This document shows, piece by piece, positions 1-11,400 of a DNA stretch of 64,000 bases (the first letter of the stretch is position 1; each line of letters opens with the position of its first letter). A program made the position numbers and the translations under genes. Source of the stretch: Thuidium tamariscinum (taxonomy: Eukaryota; Streptophyta; Bryopsida; Hypnales; Thuidiaceae). The notes under the pieces were generated by a model. That model was not told the DNA's origin. It made no database searches and was given only the letters and a program-made list of their open reading frames with translations. The stretch spans positions 20,708,001-20,772,000 of the forward strand of contig OX344751.2 in NCBI GenBank assembly GCA_947034885.2, in the 5' to 3' direction.

Positions 1-180
1 AGTTTGTAGCACACAAAGAACATACACATGCAAGCCATTATCGAAACTGAGGACAGTGAATTTAATTCAAGCGCTTGGAACGACTGGACCAGGATGAATT
101 AGCACACTGAAGTTACACAACTGGGAGCAAGTGGATTTGGATTTCTTCTGATCGCCACCAGGTGGGTGGCGTCAGTAATT

Positions 181-420
181 TCAGGTTTGGGCCGCTGTCT
201 GCCACTGATTCATGAATTCATTTGTTGTAAGTTCAGTTACCCCATCTCGGATTTGGATGCCGGGTCTGGGAGTAACTTGGGGATTCTCATACTTGGGAGG
301 CCTGACTGCAGGTGGGGGAGCCAGGACTGTGTCTCCAGTCTCAATCTTCAAGGAGAAATTCATCATTTGTTGAAATATATGGTTTGTCAACAAGACATTT
401 GATGGAACAGGACGAGCCAT
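181..420 (-). other. Unassigned 79-codon open frame beside a MITE
   Basis: I do not recognise this product. The frame is proline-rich in the middle (LAPPPAVRPPKYENP) with otherwise balanced composition, so it reads more like coding sequence than the flanking DNA. Its first ATG sits directly at the boundary of the MITE starting at 422, so any upstream part may have been displaced by that insertion. It could be an exon, a gene remnant or chance. No splice sites or partner exons could be tied to it. Confidence 0.25.
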
Positions 421-421
421 A

Positions 422-831
422 AGGTAGGAGGCTCATAAACCGTCCATCTAAGAGCTGGTCCGCCTTTTTCATGTATTTCTTTGGATGGGAATATTTTTAG
501 CTCATTTTTCAGATAAAGAGAAATTGGTGAGGAATTTAATCCAAGTCTTTTCATATTTTTTCAATGATTTTTGAATTATTTATGAATTTTCAAACAAATT
601 GGGTCATAGGTCCCTATTTGTGACCCTAGGTCTTTCATAAATGGTTCACTTGCAATTCTAAATAAAAATGGAGAAAACAAAGAGAATGATTGGCTCTTGC
701 AATTAATAATGTTTTTTTCCTTGGTCCATTCAATGAATGTACTAGTCAATTTCAGAAGCTTAGATGCACCATTTCACAACCATTTATAGGAGCGATTCTT
801 AATGCCCGCACCATTTTACAGCCTCCTACCT
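422..831. mobile_element. TA-flanked MITE, family A copy 1
   Basis: Terminal inverted repeats AGGTAGGAGGCT and AGCCTCCTACCT are flanked on both sides by TA, the target duplication of Tc1/mariner-type elements. The interior shares a conserved block (around tttcatattttttcaatg and tatgaattttcaa) with the copies at 1054, 51551 and 56950. At 410 bp with no coding capacity it is a non-autonomous element. The superfamily rests on the TA duplication only. Confidence 0.8.
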
Positions 832-1053
832 TACAATAACTTATATGTTTTGACTCATTGATTTATCACGGTTACACTTTCTATTTCGATTTGTGAGTAG
901 ATTCTTCTCTCAGACTTGATTGGTTCTTTACTTGGATTTGACATGAAATTAGTAACTTGAGCATTTCATCCAAGTGTTTTTACCTTGGAGCAATCCAATT
1001 GTCTTGAACATTGGAGTCAACTGAGGTTCCCTTTTCATAGAGGTCGCCATATA

Positions 1054-1380
1054 AGGGAGGAGGTCCATAAAGCGCCCATCTAAGAGCTGAAACTGAATTT
1101 TGAAGAAGTGAAACTTCTTGAATTATTACGTAGTAAATTTTCCTTAAAAGACAAGTGGAATTGGCATCTAAGCCAAGTTGTTTCTTATTTTTTTGGAGCT
1201 TTGTGGATTTAGTTATGAAATTTTGAAGTCGAAATGGCATAGGGCTCTAAAACTAACCATCCCCTCAATTGTGCACACTTTGTACATTCTTGTAAAGATT
1301 GAAAGGCAATATGTACAAATAATGTACATTTGAGAAGGTGGGTGGTTTACGAGCTTGAGCAGTTTTCAAGCCTCCTCCCT
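1054..1380. mobile_element. TA-flanked MITE, family A copy 2
   Basis: The ends are AGGGAGGAGG and CCTCCTCCCT with TA on each side, 327 bp in all. The interior has the family block tttggagctttgtgga followed by tagttatgaaattttgaag. The terminal repeat differs from copy 1 by one symmetrical change at both ends (AGGT to AGGG), which suggests a subfamily rather than random decay. Confidence 0.8.
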
Positions 1381-1382
1381 TA

Positions 1383-3340
1383 GTCATACAACAATGCATT
1401 GCTACAAAGTGCCTACAATAATCACCAATTAGGCAAGGCTAAAGTAGTGTATTGTAGAAAAGTCATCAATTTGAATAATGGAAAAGACAAATCTTGATTT
1501 ACAATCAAGAGTTTATAAAGAAAAATCTTATATTGATTCTTTTCCTTTTGTATGCATTTTCTTCAAATGCTTCACTAGTAGAAATATATATATGATGCAA
1601 ATGAAAAAGGTTTCACATAATATTATAGCATGAATTACATGCCTCCATCCTCATTTGTTGCAATCATTTATATGGATTTTATTCTTTGACTTGTCCATCA
1701 ACATATAAACATCCCTAGGTATGATGGTGCTTTACTTCCAAATTCAAACTAAGTCAAGCACTAGGTCTAGTGCCCAATATTCTACTACTTCAAAATCCTT
1801 AGATACAAAGAGCCCATTTTAATCCATCAACAATGATCCTATACTCAATAAATTATTCAATTCTCATTTCCTAATATTTAGAAGAACTACACTAAAATGA
1901 TGCTCCTAGATGCTCAATAATGTCAATTAAAAAGTAGTCAATCCTTAGGCCAAGTTAAATCAACCCTTGCTTGACCTACATTGTTATGGTTTTAGAATGT
2001 CAAAGAACATACTTTAAATAGGCCCAAATTTATATCACCAAGGCAATGAAGAACATTAAATTTGTTGGTTGAAAAATATATAGAAATGAACAAAAGAGCC
2101 TCTACATCACCTAATGCATTCAAGGCCATAGATCCTATGGGGGTTAAAGTAGTAAAGTAGTTCACCTCTTTCAACATAAGATAGTTCATGTCTTCCCAAA
2201 TGTAGCTTCTCAAATGTAGCTTGCTTATCCTAAATTTCTCACTACTAAGAACTCTTTAGTAAGAATTCATGCATATGCTTGTTTGGATCAATGCATATGA
2301 ATTGCTCCATTACAATTAATGAGTGACCTCCAACTACTAAAATAATGGATTTTCTCAAATGGATTTCCTCAAGGATATACCTGCATGGAATGTTGGCAAA
2401 TTCAAGGTGAGGTGATGTGTATCAAGATACAACACTCTAAAATCTTGCACAATTTTCAAATTGGGGCACGTATTGAATTTGAGAATGTACACCAAGTCTT
2501 AAAATTGAAACTCATGTTGATTTTAGATCCTCCACCAATACAACTTTGAACAGTTATAACCTTTGCATTTGATGTTCAAATAATGTAATTATTGATGCAT
2601 TGATAATCCTCTTGGACTTGCTAACAAAAACATGTAAACATTTGTCCATTCTAATCATAGAAACTATGCACACGTCTGAAGGTGGTGCAATAAGGTGTGG
2701 TTACCTTGAAAAGGTTGATCAACCTTGAACATGTGGCCATGCTGGAGAATAGAAAGACCCCAGAGGCTCTTTATCGGCCACCTTCTGAGACATCTTCTGA
2801 GGCAAGTTGTCACCAGATTGATCGTGAAGTGTTTTGGAGTGTTCAGAAAGAAGCTTGTGGACTTTTCGCACCAGCTACATATGAAACAATCAACAGTTTT
2901 CGTCTCATGATTGGAGAGGGAAACACACTTTCTTAAACTTTTCTACATGGTGATAACAATAAGAACCAACTCTGTAACCAAGTATTAATGGTAGAATATT
3001 GAAACTAGAAACTAAATGACCGTAGTGTCAAAATTGTGTCAGTAGGCAAACTGGTGCGAGCTCCTGCTAAGTATCTTGTATTCAATTTAGATTCATTACC
3101 ACCAATTAACTTTACTCAATATTAGAAGAGTAAACTGATTGTGCCTTTACTGGTCAATGGTCCGAAGTGCTAAATGTGTCCACACCAAGCTATTACCTAA
3201 CTTAAAGTGCAAGCACATAAAAGGTTAGTTAACATCCATTTACACCTTTCTATCTTGCTGTGGGTTCTGAACTATGGTGGGCACCCTACCTTACATCGAA
3301 TCATATGAGAGTGTCAATAATGATCATGAAGACATTCTAT
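1383..3340. other. AT-rich spacer without a recognised gene
   Basis: No conserved protein is visible. A 79-codon frame on the plus strand (2697-2936, ending IGEGNTLS) has protein-like composition but no family I recognise and no splice partners, so I do not call it a gene. The last exon of the NOG1-like gene probably lies toward the right end of this stretch. Confidence 0.5.
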
Positions 3341-3560
3341 TCTAAATAAGTGGATTGCTGCAACAAACAAAATCGCTCAAAATAGAGTCGCCCACACTTT
3401 GACTATACATAGTCTTGAGGGAGTACCGGTAGCTAATGAACCTTCATTAGTAGCCCAGTTAGCACGACGTGAGGCTACATGCTTCGTGCAGGCGAGGCTA
3501 AAACTAAATTGTCACTAACTGCAGCCAAGAATCCAGTTTTCTATTGGGTTGAGAAAGCAC

Positions 3561-6500
3561 CTCATCAAGACCTCGCTCGGTTTGCACAGACACTCTTAGA
3601 GCACCAGCCGGGCCAGCCAACATGTATGACTCCGCCTCTTCCGCGGGAATTTCTACAGGAGGTTCTTCCAGCAGGTCGGCTTTAGAGACAACATCCAGCC
3701 ATGGACGTTCAGGAAACAGTGATTTGATATGCTTGTAAATCGAAAGCTGGAAAAAAGAAAAGAAAACGAGGAGAAAATAAGTACCAAGTTTCAGAATTAA
3801 TGACATAATACGCCGCACTAGAGGCATAGCATGAGGAAACAGTGCATTCGATGAGCAAGTAGACAGAAAGCGTTGCAACTGCAAGCGAATTTTGAGAAAA
3901 GCGCGTTGATGGACAGAGATGATCACCAAAGACATCGGCAAAGATAACACCGTCTACCCCCTCCTAATTACCGTAATAGAAACACGATGAATGTAACAAT
4001 GAACGTCGTATAGGTAAAATGGGAAAGGAAAGAAGAAAAAAGTACACAAGGCTTTGTGCACTATTAACGAATGAAAAGTACGCCATCATTTTCCCAATAT
4101 AAGCCAACAATCCTGTACCTGATCAGGGACCGTTGTACCACACTCGCCTGTCAAATCATGGACATAAAGAACAGCCGTTGGTAGGTGTGCTAGAGCAGCT
4201 AGTGTCAACTTCTCGATGTTGTTCCTTTCCTCTGTTGACAACACTTGAGAAGCGTCAGTTATGAAAGCAATTTCAATCATTTAGGCAGACGAGCACTTCA
4301 ACAATCTGAAAATGTAACAACAGTGATCGCATCAAATGAAAGGCTATTGATTCCTGAAGGACAAAGAAGTGAACAATTTCGTACCATCCGGGCGCTTTAA
4401 TAAACCAGGAGTATCAGTCACCTGGGATGTCAACACAATACTATTTAGTGGCATGACTTCAAAAATCATGGGTTTCATAACAAGTATCTGATAACAACGC
4501 TCCCAACTACATCAAGAGGAACTGATCATTTTAAACCATAGATAAATCTATTAATCAAAGAAAACCTGGAGTCATAATTGAGTACCCTAGCAGTCCTTCC
4601 ACAAAACTAGGCCCGAATACTACTCGCTGAAATGATCAATCCAGTACCTGATAGCGAACAGAATCTACAAAAAAATGGCCCATAGATATGCCTCTCGTGG
4701 TGAATGGATAATTACAAACCTGCAAAACACTGAAACCACGCTTAAACTTGAGCTCGGTGACTAATAGGAAGTTGTAAACATCTTAGAAACCCAGCGTGTG
4801 TCCAAGATGTACCTCCGGTTTTCCCGAAGAAAGTATTCGCACGAGTGAGGACTTGCCGACATTGGGAGCTCCAACAAGGCACACAGTGGGTGTGCGTGGG
4901 TGCACTACTGGCATAGCTCTTAAGACCTGGCAGCGGAATTTAGACAGCTCCAACAATCATTAACGAGGAAAAAGAAGAACGTACTCAACTTGTGGCTGTG
5001 AGTCGGGTCTACTGCGAAGTATGTTTCTTAAAACTTGTAAGATACATGGGGTTATGTTTCCAAAAAAAGGGTTTGGCGCCAAAGGAAGGGAGACAACCTT
5101 CGCAATCTCTTTCAATTCATCCACCGCCTTCCCATGCTTGTTAAAAATGTCTTCAAGCTTTGTAATGCCCTGTTGCACAACAATGTCAACTACAGTACGT
5201 CACCCTGAAATGTAAATAGGATGTCAATCTGAAGAAGGCTACATTTTATATATCACGTACGAGAGCTCGTATTCAACAACAAATTCTTTCAAGAACCCAT
5301 ATATATAACCCAAGCAAAGTAGCTTTTATTGGCATTACCTCTTCCAATCGCTCCTCAGCCTCACGCTTGCTAGTTGACTGCAAAGAAGAGCACAAAAGAT
5401 GACACAGCGTTCCACAAATACTCTATCGGAAGTTCGCCACCGAAACATAGAAATCATTAGTGTAAACACGAATGGATTGTCATTCATTTCTTTATGGCTG
5501 CATATGCTGTACCTTAGCACAAACAGATGCACAATTCTTCCCGTAATCGAGCACTCTCTTGCGCAAGAGGTCAACCCGTTGTAAAGTCTGGAGCAAGGAA
5601 TCAATGACGTGATTGTGAGGAATTGGACACCTAACCTTGCAATTCAAGATTGAGTCCAGAAGATAAAAATCAACGAATACAAAGTAGGTGAAGTCATTTA
5701 AAGCTCCTGAGCACACATAAAACAGAAAATTCAAACATTATCTGCCACACTACAACATCATTTTGAACCTACCTCGTAACACCGTTTTTATTAATAACTC
5801 CATCAAAAGATGATTGCATATTGTCTTGCATTATAATCAGTAAGACTCAACTTCAGCAAGGAAAATTACCTCTTCATAAGTGCCTGGCCCAAGAGTGAGC
5901 TCGAGAAGAGACTGTTCATAAGGATGCAGCTGCTGGCACGCAGGAAAATTCTTTATGTATCCCTTCAAAGGAATTGTCAACTCCTACAAAGAAAAAGCAG
6001 GGCAACAAATCAACTCCGATGTCCGGTCACAAAACTGCAATTGAGTATTTAGCGAAAAGTAAAAAGAAAGACTAGTATTAACCTTGGTTAGAGCATCCAA
6101 CTGCTTGGCTCCCCGGTTCCGCTCCCGTTTGGCAGCGTTCTGTATTCCTGGTCACAAAAGCCCTCATTACACGGGGCTAAACACTAACCACCTTCACTGA
6201 TGTCACATTCCAATTCTAGTAGTCACGCCATTGACACACGACAAAATACATAATCAAAATTGTGTAAAATGATTTGAAGTTTCTTTGAATTGTCGATGAT
6301 TGAGTCTTAAGCCTCCCTCAAAGAAAAAAGGTTAAAGAATCACGAATATCCCATGAATTAGGACGCATCTAGCGATGGGCGTCCAAAACTATATTTAAAA
6401 CTAGTTCTCCCGCTTCACCACACATCCACCGCACATAGTTATTCTCCCTTGCTTACAGAGTATAAGTTGGTCATACAAGAAAGTTCCTTACAATTCAACA

Positions 6501-7843
6501 ATCAATAATTACGAGGAAAGAATTCACAAGAAGGAACCATCTTAAAAAGTGAACAAAAAATCGTGCAATCGTTCTGCACGGTTGGTGTGCAGTTAGGGCA
6601 TGGAGAATGGGAAGTGTGCAATCAATGACACGTCTATCCTATCCATGAATTCAAAAGTCATCTAAACAAACTCAAGAAAATGATCTTAAACAGGCTATGA
6701 AAAAATAAGCTGAAATCACATGAACCCAATTGCTTAAACCTTAAACCCTAACCCCTAACCCTAAAACTTGAAAACTTGAAATCTTGAGATCCTAATCTTG
6801 AAACCCGAGAACCTTAAACCCCAGACAGAATTGCCAGACGAACGAAGGTGAGGGGCACACCTTTAGTAGGTTTTATCATCTTTGCACGCCGTAATGCAGT
6901 CCCGAGAATTTCACATCCTGGAGACACGACTGGAAGCTGCTGAAAAGCACCAATATCCCTCCGTCTCGCCACAACCTATTCGAACCCCAATAAGGTAGAG
7001 GACGCTAAAACCGTTAGAGATCTGATCCCTTCTCCTATGTTGCCCCCGTTACCAACAGCAACTCATCTACTTATACACCTGGTTGGCATTGAATGCAAGC
7101 AGGGCTTGGCTCCATGTCGAAGGCCAATGATCTTTGAATGGAAATGACATTGTCTAATCGTTCAATGGTTGCATAAGAAATTCATAAACGGTGATCAAAA
7201 CTTGATCTAAAGAGAGTTTAGCTCCACACTCTATAGTGATCTCCAAAGGAAAGCATACTCCTTCATATTGATTAAAATCCTTAAAAAGACGCAATTGGTG
7301 TCCTCTACCATACCACTTTTACCAATCACAAGCCAAAGTCGAAAACCTTCCTCAAACTTTCACTTAGAACGGAATACCAACCTTGATTTTCGTCTCAGGT
7401 TCATTACTTGATTGCGTCTGCTCGTCTGCTTCAGGCAAATCCACAACTCTTTCCGCCACTTCATCAAAACCCACGCTTAGGGTTGTGGCGACACGCAGCT
7501 GATCAAGAGAGAAGCTATGAACCCTAACATTACTTGACGACGCAGCTCCTCCCTCACAACCTGCAATATCACAAATTTCAAATATCAATCTCGTAAGAAA
7601 AATTCCTCCACCGAAGAATTGCACTCTACAAAATGATACTCCATGATAACAATAGTGTGATAAACGCAAAATGCGCTTGCATTGCGTCCTCTTACCTGAT
7701 ACCAAGCTGCCAAAATCTCGGGTTACCAAAGATGAGGAACGAGGCGTGTTACACAAAGATTGGAGAGAGCGAAGTCGGCATGGAGCGCGAGATTTTATGA
7801 GGACGGAGATGTGGGGAGCGAGGTATTGCATTGCGACCTTCAT
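3561..7843 (-). CDS. NOG1-like plastid-type GTP-binding protein (3' end open)
   Basis: Thirteen exons read in frame on the minus strand: 7696-7843, 7382-7560, 6861-6975, 6083-6147, 5870-5983, 5513-5587, 5339-5377, 5098-5169, 4813-4926, 4648-4719, 4385-4421, 4119-4231 and 3561-3746, giving 443 codons. The product has the NOG1 N-terminal helical region (AKRERNRGAKQLDALTK), then the GTPase motifs: G1 GAPNVGKSS, G3 DTPG, and VSKAD as G4. The line matches the plant PDE318 type (Arabidopsis At1g80770) rather than the longer nucleolar NOG1. The first exon is rich in S, R and L and free of acidic residues at its start, as expected of an organelle transit peptide. NOG1 proteins act in large-subunit ribosome assembly; plastid action is inferred. 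The last exon was not identified; a short one ending near 3340 (acceptor ttgttgcag) is possible. Confidence 0.85.
6735..6768. repeat. Interstitial telomere-like repeat in a NOG1-like intron
   Basis: Degenerate tandem units of the plant telomere repeat AAACCCT occur here (ttaaaccctaacccctaacc), followed by further decayed copies to about 6820. It lies inside the intron between exons 3 and 4 of the NOG1-like gene. Confidence 0.7.
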
Positions 7844-8136
7844 GACGACTGCGTCGAGCTCGAAGTTCGGGAATTGATGCTGCCGAAGATTACAGAGTGC
7901 ATACCTCTCTCCAGTTGAATTGCGAGATATGAGCTCTCATTCTGCAAATCTGAAGCTTGCAGAACGCGTAATCTGGGGGAAAGTTCACGCAAGCACGGAA
8001 TTGAATCACAACGGGTTCAGAACTACTTCAGATTCTTAGTGAAGCTCAAGATAGAATTGGACAGAGGGGGGCGGGACCGCCTTGGAGAGTGGATATCTCT
8101 GAAAGGTTTAGGGAGAAGGGCCCACAGTAGTGTACA

Positions 8137-8155
8137 ATATATATATATATATATA
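8137..8155. repeat. TA dinucleotide microsatellite
   Basis: About nine TA units in the spacer between the NOG1-like gene and the LINE. Nothing suggests a function. Confidence 0.9.
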
Positions 8156-8435
8156 AACTCCGGCCTACTTGCAAAAAGCAGTCCGGCGTGAATAAAGTGT
8201 CTGTTCATCATGACAATGAGCCAATGTCCACAGGATCAAGGGCTATTGATGCAAGACTACTCTTTCCTTTTGGAAATAGACACTAAAGTAACAAGTAACT
8301 AGTTTAAAGTATCCAAAATTTAAATTTTATTGTGTTAGATTTAATTAGTTTTAATTGGATTGATTTGATTTTAATTTGGGTATTTATTTATTAGCATTAG
8401 ATGAGTATGCAATGTATTGTGCATTGTTGGGTTTC

Positions 8436-11400
8436 TTATTCTATTGGAAGTGGTTGATTGTTTTCAATTCTTCTTTTATGTAAAATAATTGATCCGGCGT
8501 ATTGTATAGCTATGGTATTGATTGCTTTGAAAGTATGTGTTAGAGCAGTTTCTGTTAATTTGAGTTTGGTTTCAAGGATTTTCATTGAAGGAGTGTGTGT
8601 TGTTCCTCGAGCTCCTGCTATAATGACAATAAGTGGATCTATTTTCCACCCTTGGGCCGAGATACTATTTATTAGTGGTTGGTATTTTTGAATTTTATTA
8701 TCTATGGTTGTTTGTGCAAATCTATCATTAGTGTATGTAAATTCAATGAATTGTATTGTGAGATTATTATTTGGGATATTTGGTGGGTTACTTTGGTAGG
8801 AGAGTCCTTTTATCCAAAGGATATCTGGTTTGAATCTAGCGTTACAATGACATCTTTGTCTTTGACAAGAGCAAGGTAATAACCATGGGGGGACTGTATT
8901 TTCTTGTGGATTGTTATTGAATGTTCCTGCATTCATGAGAATATAGTATCTACTATTTTTAGTAGATAGAATTAGTTTTCTCAGTTCCCATACTGCTTTG
9001 TTATGTCTTTTGACCCGAAGGGCATGAATATGATGTTGTTTGCATTTTAAGAGTACATGGAGCCATGTGTCTACGTCGTAAGAGTTACAGATGGAGCATG
9101 TGATGGATGGAAATCTCTCAATCCCAAAAAATAATTGTTTTCTAGCATTTCCCATATATTGGCCAGTGCGAAATTTTAGTAGGCTTGTTTTTTGTGAGTC
9201 GGTTATTTCGGGGTTTGACCAAAATTCATTAGAGAGGTCCTTATGTATATCGGGGTTAAGGGTCCATTTACTAATGTTAGGGAATCGTTGTGCCATTACT
9301 TCAAGATTATGATCATGATCATGTTTGATGATGTATGTTCCTAGACATCTTACTGGACCTTTGTCAGGACGATGGGCCTGACCTGGCCATTCATCTTTTT
9401 GGAAATAGAATGGAGTAGTATGTGCAAATTCATAGTTTTTTGAGGCAAATTTATATTCTTTTGTTGTGCCATTTTTTGCAAGTTTGTCTGCTTGTTCATT
9501 GCCTACAATATTAGTGTGTCCTTTAATTTTGGAAATTATTGTAGGTTGTGTACGGCTTTGGAGCATATCTACTATAGATTCTAATATAGTTTTGTCTGCA
9601 TGGTTTCGATGTAGGGTGGGGTGTTTTAGTTGTGTATTAATGACATATAGGCAATTGAGACAGTCCGTGAATATGTAGGTAGGTTCATGTGGATATTGGG
9701 TAGTAACTATGTGTAAAGTTTTGTGTATGGCCATGAGCTTAGCTCTAAAAATGGTTTGTAAACTAGGTAGCCGTTTAGAAATTTGAATTTCTTCTTTAAG
9801 AGGGTTGTATATGCCGTATCCTGCTTTTTCGCGTATCCAATGTCCATTTGCATGTTGCTGCGGTGGTATAAATGAACCATCTGTGTAGTAGCTATATTGT
9901 GGTGGAAATTTTAATTGAGGGATAGATGTATACGTTGGTAACGAGGGCATATATAAATTTATTGAGTTGCAATTGATTTTGTAAGTGAGTTTTTTCTAGT
10001 TTGAATTCTTTTTCACTATTACATTACTAGGTGTTGGTGCAGCAATTTGTATGTGATATTGTGGTATTTGCATATCTTGGAGGATCTTCGTGAGGGAGTC
10101 TAGTTGGTTGGATGGGCCAATATTGTGGTTTTGGTGATGTATGCATAGAATATGTATTGCAAGAGGTTCAATGTGTTTTTGTTTGTTTAGTTCAATTGGA
10201 ATTGTTGGGTTTTCATATGTAATAGTGTCTGCCGCAAAATGTGCGATGACGTGTGTATCTTCAAATGGTCCAATATATGGAGAGAAGTTATGGTACCAAT
10301 TTATATCCGGTATGACTAATATAGTTATGGTGTTTAGATCATGTTTGGCTGCTAGTCTTGCCCAATGTAGTGCTTGTTGGGCTGTTTCTTCATTTTGGGG
10401 ATGTGCAAAACCTCTGCCTTTCCATTTGTATTGAAATGCTTTGCCAAGTGATCCAAATACTTTATCTCTTTCAAAGAAAGAGTAAAATTGTGTGATTAAT
10501 GTGGAACAGATGATTGGTGATGAGAAATATGAATGAGAAATGTCAAATGTTTTAGTTAAGGAGTCTAAGATATTTTTTGGAAGGGAGTGTTGCGATGTTC
10601 TTAGCGTATTTTTATTAGATTTCTTATATTTGTAACGTTGGTATAGCCATGTGATCTCGGTTTCAAATGATTGTGTAGGTGGTGTCAAGCCATGTGTATT
10701 ATGAATAGCATCTTGGTATTGTTTCCATAGCCATTTTAATCTAGTGGTTGGGATAGTTATGAGGTAGTTACCGGTGTCAAGGTATATATGTGTTAGTTCA
10801 TTTTGTGTTATTATGGTAGGTGTGTTTGTTATTATGTCTTTTTCTGGATTGCATTCATTAGTTGAGATTTGCATAAGTGGAATTATTGTTGGGGGTGGGA
10901 TAAATCTAGTATCTCTAGATTGTTCATGGTTAAAGTTGATCATGATGAGGTTTTTGTAGTATTTGTGTTGTTGATTTGTATAGTATTGTGTTAGTAGATT
11001 GATGTTGTGTACAATTACGGTTGGTTGGTTAAACGGGAAAAGACTTCTTTGTGGTAGCCATTTATTATAAGTGGTGTCTTCTTTAAGTGTCCATTGGCAT
11101 AGGTATATGTTAACTTTTTTAGGAATTTTGTATTTGTCATTGATTTCTTTGATTTGGTGATCTATTATACTGTTTATGGGGAAGGTAAGTGGATTGTTTT
11201 GAATATGTAGAGGTGGATTTTGTTGTTGTGGTATTTGTATTGGTGGTGGATGTGGAGGGTTATATGGAGTTCTGGGGGTTAAATCTTGGTTATCTGAAAT
11301 GTATTGTGCTCTTAGAGTTCTTGGTAGTGGGTGTCTTGGGCAAGTTTGTGAACATTCAGGTGTACAATGTGGATAACAGAAAATTTGTTCAGCTATATTT

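Noticed and set aside
2697-2936. 79-codon plus-strand frame with protein-like look
   Set aside because: No family recognised and no joining exons; kept only as a remark in the spacer entry.
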